Made by a program: the position numbers and the translations under genes
Shown here: piece by piece, positions 52,101 through 58,100 of the stretch
Position numbering within the stretch: position 1 is the stretch's first letter
Layout: each line of letters opens with the position of its first letter
Assembly (NCBI GenBank): GCA_949987565.1
Contig: OX465110.1
Coordinates: 18,881,139 to 18,945,138 of the forward strand
Length of the DNA stretch: 64,000 nucleotides
Source: Luidia sarsii
Lineage: Eukaryota > Echinodermata > Asteroidea > Paxillosida > Luidiidae
Direction: 5' to 3'
The notes under the pieces: model-generated
Databases searched by the model: none
Told to the model about the DNA's origin: nothing
Seen by the model: the letters and a program-made list of their open reading frames with translations, nothing else

Positions 52101-55100
52101 CTTTGCCTCTCTGCCTCTCTGCCTCTCTGCCTCTCTGCCTCTTTGCCTCTCTGTCTCTCTTTCTCTCTGTCTCTCGCTGTCTCTCAGTCTCTCTGTCTCT
52201 CTGTCTCTCTGTCTCTCTGTCTCTCAGTCTCTTCCCCCTCAGTCTCTGTCTGTCTCTATCTCTCCCTCTCTTACTCTCTCTCAATATCTAATTATATCTC
52301 TTTGTCTCTCTCTCTTCTTTCTCTGTCTTTCTGTCTGTCTGTCTGTCTGTCTTGTCTTTCTCCCTCTCCCCCCCCCTCTCTTTCTCCTTACGCTTTCTGT
52401 ATGCCTGTCTCTTTCTTCCTCTCTCCCTTTCCTTTCTCTTGCCCTCAACTCTCACCCTCTATTTCTCACTCTCTCCACTTCTCTCTCTCACTCTGTCTCA
52501 GCTCATTTTGCCTCTTTTTTTTCTCTCTTCTCCTTGTGGTGTTGGAGCAGTTTGCAAACAAGAGGCCCGAAATCAAGGAGACCAAGAAGAAGCCGCCCAA
52601 GCGGAAGCGTAAGAAGGATCCCAACGAGCCCCAGAAGCCGGTCTCAGCCTACGCACTCTTCTTCAGGGACACCCAGGCGGCCATCAAGGGCCAGAACCCC
52701 AATGCCAGCTTCGGCGAAGTCTCCAAGATCGTGGCCTCCATGTGGGACAGCCTTGGCACCGAACAGAAGCAGGTGAGGGGCCCCCAGGCCAGGGTGGTGA
52801 GGGAGGAGGGCAGTTGGGTTGGCCAAGTGGTGGGTGGGGGGGGGGGGGGGCTGGATATAAAGTCAGTGACGGCTTGCTCTAGTCAAATTTGCTCTGGATC
52901 TTGGTCTTGTTCTTGCTCTGGCTCATACTGTCTGGTCCAGTCCCTTGCTCTGGCCCAGCCCATGGCTGTGGCTCAGTCTGTGGCTCAGGCTGTGGCTCAG
53001 GCTGTGGCTCAGGCTGTGGCTCAGGCTGTGGCTCAGGCTGTGGCTCAGGCTGTGGCTCAGGCTGTGGCTGTGGCTCAGGCTGTGGCTCAGGCTGTGGCTC
53101 AGGCTGTGGCTCAGGCTGTGGCTCAGTCTGTGGCTCAGTCTGTGGCTCAGGCTGTGGCTCAGGCTGTGGCTCAGGCTGTGGCTCAGGCTGTGGCTCAGGC
53201 TGTGGCTCAGGCTGTGGCTCAGGCTGTGGCTCAGTCTGTGGCTCTGGCTGTGGCTCAGTCTGTGGCTCAGTCTGTGGCTCAGGCTGTGGCTCAGGCTGTG
53301 GCTCAGGCTGTGGCTCAGGCTGTGGCTCAGGCTGTGGCTCAGGCTGTGGCTCAGGCTGTGGCTCAGGCTGTGGCTCAGTGCTAACCCCTGAAAATTATGT
53401 ATATCTGGGGTTGGATCAGATCAGCAAGAGAACAAACCATGGGAAGCAAGAAAAGCAACTGGTTTTAATACCAGAATTATACCACAAATTTAGAGCGAGT
53501 AATGAAGCTCAGAGCTTCATTATGCACCTCAAATTTTAATCTTCCTGACTGCGTCACTTTACCGACAAGTCATGATTGGTACATGTCTCTAATCATCTTC
53601 CCTTTTTCATCCAGGCGTACAAGCAACGAACGGAAACAGCCAAGAAGGAATACCTGAAGAAGTTGGCGGCATACCGTGCAAGTCTAGTCTCCAAGGTATG
53701 TGTGCACCAGTCTAATCTGTGCTTGCATGTATATAATGGACCATTCAGTGTTATAACTGGAGTAACAGCTTTTCAGCTCATACATGTACTGGGCTACTGT
53801 GGCCATGGATTAAACACACAAAAGCCTTGTCCGCACTGGACTTATTTTTTACCGAGCTTGTGGGTAACATTCCAATGGGTAAATCTTCCCGGCGTTTGCA
53901 CTTGGACTCACTCCAGGCACTCAGTCGCGAAGGCTATACTTACTAATCCAAAGGAGGTACTAAGCTGAAGTGATTTTTCATTTTTTTTATTTTATATTTT
54001 TTTATTATTATATATATATATTTTTTGATATTTCCTTTTCTTTTGCCCCCAGGCACTCAGTAGCGAAGGCTACACTTACTAATCCAAAGGAGGTACTAAG
54101 CTGAAGCAATTTTTCCTTAGATTTCCTTTTCTTTTGCCCGTCGCACATATAGGCTGCCGTTGACACAACCCTGAGTGAGGAGCAGTCGCCCAGCAAGCAG
54201 AAAAAGACGGCAGCGGCCCCGCCCGTCAGCGCCGCGGTGACGGCCGCGCCCCCCGCCGGCCACACCCACATAGCGCCCCGGGTCATCGCCCCCAAGCCGG
54301 TGGTGTCGGGCATGCCCATCACGGTCACCATGACGCCGGCCAGCAAGTCCATGATGCCGGCGCCCCTCAACCCCATGCAGGCGGTGCAGCGGGTGGTCAA
54401 GTCACACCCCATGGTGAGTGGCGGGCCGGGGTGTTCACCTCCGGCTGAATGTCTTAAAATTGAGTGGGCCTGACGTTTCGATCCTAGCAGGACCTTTCTC
54501 AAAGGCAGAGTGACAAGGAACAAGACAGATACATGTACACGAAGGAAGGGGGAAGAGAGTGAATAGGACACGGATGAGAAACAGAGGACAAAGAGTGAAG
54601 CTGGTAGGGAGAGATCAAAGGGAAGGGCAAGGAGTAGGGTAGGGATTAGTGAGAAGAGGGGGAAAGATCAAAGAGAAGGGCAAGGAGTAGGGTAGGGATT
54701 AGTGAGAAGAGGGGGAGAGATCAAGGAGAGAAGTGTGAAGGACTGAACACAAAAGAAGGATTATCAGAAAGCTGCATGGTGTTAGTCATTACCCTCCTGG
54801 ATGTTGAGACCATGTGGTTGAATAGTCCGAAGACGCTTCATCCACATTTTCTCACGGCTAAGACGGACAGCATTACTACGGTGACCAAGTGATTCTATGC
54901 CCAGTACACTCATATCTGATATCATATCTGATATCACCTTCCGGCTGAATGTAGCGGGTGCTCTTACCGCCCAAAAGCTACATACATGTATCCAGGGCCC
55001 AATTTCACAGAGCTGCTAAAGCGTGAAAATCTGCTAAGCAGGAAAAGTCTTCCTCGTGTAAGCAGGATTACAAGCTGCACTGCGATGCGATGCCAGTTGC

Positions 55101-58100
55101 TTTTGACTTGTATTCCACTCTTCTTTACTTAGCGTGAAACAAAAGTGAAGTTTGGGTTGGCAAGGGGATCCTGTGGCTCATGGATTTTTGCGCTTAAGCA
55201 CATTTTGGCGCTTAAGCGGCGTTATAAAAATTTGTCCCAGTTCTTAGATGGCTGCCTTCCCCCTATGGTCAACTATCTTTTCTGGGGTAGAGGCTGCCAT
55301 TCAGAAGCATTTAACTGCCATTAAAGGCCCCATACAACATTGGTAGAAGTCAAAAGATTCCCACAATTTATGTGTTAAACAATTAAAAATTCCAAAAATG
55401 AAATCCTGCGAAGGTTTTAGCTCAAATAGTAATCTGAGAAAGTAGATAAAGGCAAAAACCCGTCACGATTTTTGCACCGTTCTGTAGTGTAAGAAATAGT
55501 TGATTACTGGGGAGTAATAAACCATTCGCCGATGTTTGATTGAAGATTTCTTGAAAAATACAGCATCCCAGACCGTAAGATTTCAACATGAGGATTCAAT
55601 CATGACCATCTGCAACCTGTGTAAATTAAAGGGAAATCTGTGGACATCGATGTTTTCCGATCTTCCCAATGTTGTATTAGGCCTTTAACTGCCATATATC
55701 TCCAGGGATCTGGCCCTCCCTATTATCACCCCAAACAAGGCTATAAAGACTTTTAAGGTTAAGGGCTAAGGAAAGAACGAGACTGAGAGGACCTCAGGAA
55801 TGCTGGAGATAGGAATTGATGCAATCAATGGCTAGTTGTAAACCTGGCTACAGCAATTTGGGATCACACAAAGTGGCTACGGCTTTTTAAACCATCATTT
55901 TCAAGTAAACAAAGAGCTTGGATGTAGGATGGAGGATAGGATTTTTTATTTTCTGGTTCAAATTTAGGGGCTATGGTCAATAGAGTTGGGAGCTGATATT
56001 AGGTTAAATAAAAACAGGGGGGGCCGTGATTGAAACCGTTGGAGTATGTCGAAATGGGTTGTGAAGATGGAAATGGATAGAGGGTGCACATTTGGGAGTT
56101 GAAAAGCAGGTTGACCCCTCCCCCACCCACACTCCAACCTGACAATGCGGGTTTGCTACGCCACGGCCGATGATTTTCCCAATAATGGGCACAGTTTTGC
56201 ATCACCGCACACGCAGCCAACCAACAGTTCCTTTTCTACTTTAATGGGCTCTCAATGAATTTCTTTCCCCACCACCCCTCCCCGTGTCTTTTTTTTTTCA
56301 TTCATGCCTGGTTGGCCACCAATGCACAAAAGTTAATTGCCCATTCCTCCCTTCCCAACCCTATTTTCATTGACGGGAGAAGACGACCTTTTCATCAGAT
56401 AATTACTTTGCTAGGTCACAGTTGAGCAGTCAAGTCAAGTCAATTTTTTTTTTTTTTTTTTTTTTTTGTGTTGGGGGGGGGGGGGGGCAGGAATCGTGAT
56501 AATCTATGGTGGATGTGGCCATGCGCTGTTGCCACGGTTGTCGTCTAGCATGGCCGCCCTGGCTGTTGCAAGGTGCCCCTTCCCTGGCTGTCACCAGAGC
56601 CACTGTTGTGGTTGTCTCTTCCCACGACTCTCTCTGGGGTTGGCTGTTGCTATGGCGTCTTCTGTCCCCCCAAAAAACAGAACTGAGGCAATTTTTCTGA
56701 AAAGAAAAACTAGCCAGAATGATAACAGTGATCAAATGATATAAGTGATATACGTGAAGTGATCAAATACGGGCCCTTTCATCACATACTCAAAGATGAT
56801 GTAGATGTTAGTTGGATTAATAGGTTTGTGACTTTGCGGTGACACCATGTAAATTCTCTTTTGTGAGTACATATATGTGTGCATACTCACAAAAGAGAAT
56901 TTACATGGTGTCAACACAACCCTATTAATCCTGCTACCGTATTCCCACCATGCAAACCTTCATATCTTATGAGATTTTAGTTGTTTTCCATTTGTCAAGT
57001 GATAACAGAATGATATGGATTAAGCAATGAATGCTATGGATTAAGCAATAAATGATATGGATTAAGCAATAAATGATATGGATTAAGCAATAAATGATAT
57101 GGATTAAGCAATAAATGATATGGATTAAGCAATAAATGATATGGATTAAGCAATAAATGATATGGATTAAGCAATAAATGATATGGATTAAGCAATAAAT
57201 GATATGGATTAAGCAATAAATGATGTGGATTAAGCAATAAATGATGTGGATTAAGTGTTCATCAGTCAAATGATACGGACATGTGTTAGTGTGTGGACTT
57301 CATGCTGACCCCAATTGGTGTTTTTTGTGTGTGTGTGTGATTTTCAAGATGGGTATTGACAGCATGCCACCGCACAATCACCAGATCTGCACCCGCAACG
57401 GCTGCAACAAGCCCAGCATAGAGAGCCCTGACTGGGACAACGAGTACTGCAGCAACGAGTGCGTTGTCGACCACTGCAGGTAAAGGCGAGCAGACAAATG
57501 CATGGTGGTGCACACATTGGCGTACGGAACCCTCTTTGGAAACCACGGCTCTCTGGCTCTGGCTCTGGCTCAGACTCTGGCTAAGACTCTGGCTCAGGCT
57601 CTGGCTCAGACTCTGGCTCAGACTCTGGCTCAGGCTCTGGCTAAGACTCTGGCTCAGACTATGGCTCAGACTCTGGCTCAGAGTCTGGCTCAGACTCTGG
57701 CTCAGACTCTGGCTCAGACTCTGGCTCAGACTCTGGCTCAGACTCTGGCTCAGACTCTGGCTCAGACTCTGGCTCAGACTTTGTCTCAGACTTTGTCTCA
57801 GACCCTGGCTAAGACTCAGGCTAAGACTCAGGCTAAGACTCTGGCTCAGACTCTGGCTCAGACTCTGGCTCAGACTCTGGCTCAGACTCTGGCTTAGACT
57901 CTGGCTTAGACTCTGGCTTAGACTCTTGCTCAGGCTCTGGCTCAGGCTCAGGCTTAGGCTCTTGCTCTGGCTCTGGCTCAGATTTTGGCTTCATTGATCA
58001 CACCTCTATTTTTGGATACAATTTTGATACTCATGACAATAGATGTCAGCAATGAATCCAGAGCACAAGCCTAAGCCAGAAGCCCAAGGCGTGGTTTCCA

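Larger units (their letters stand above)
54935..55730 (-). mobile_element. SINE-like element in intron 6, interrupted by other insertions
   Basis: Pieces of the 4065-4240 family are recognisable: GTAAGAGCACCCGCTACATT (minus strand, near 54950-54970), TTAGATGGCTGCCTTCCCCC (55244-55263) and ACTGCCATATATCTCCAGGG (55688-55707). They are separated by two MITEs. The Penelope copy at 54453-54934 sits in the tRNA-like part. Confidence 0.6.

Noticed and set aside
56967..57269. Minus-strand 100-codon Leu-Ile-His-Ile-Ile-Tyr-Cys repeat, CRISPR-like regular spacing
   Set aside because: A simple 21-bp tandem array with no unique spacers; eukaryotic intron.
57464..57997. 177-codon Leu-Trp-Leu-Arg repeat frame
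   Set aside because: Translation of the intron 7 minisatellite; the true exon 7 ends at 57479 and splices to 60088.
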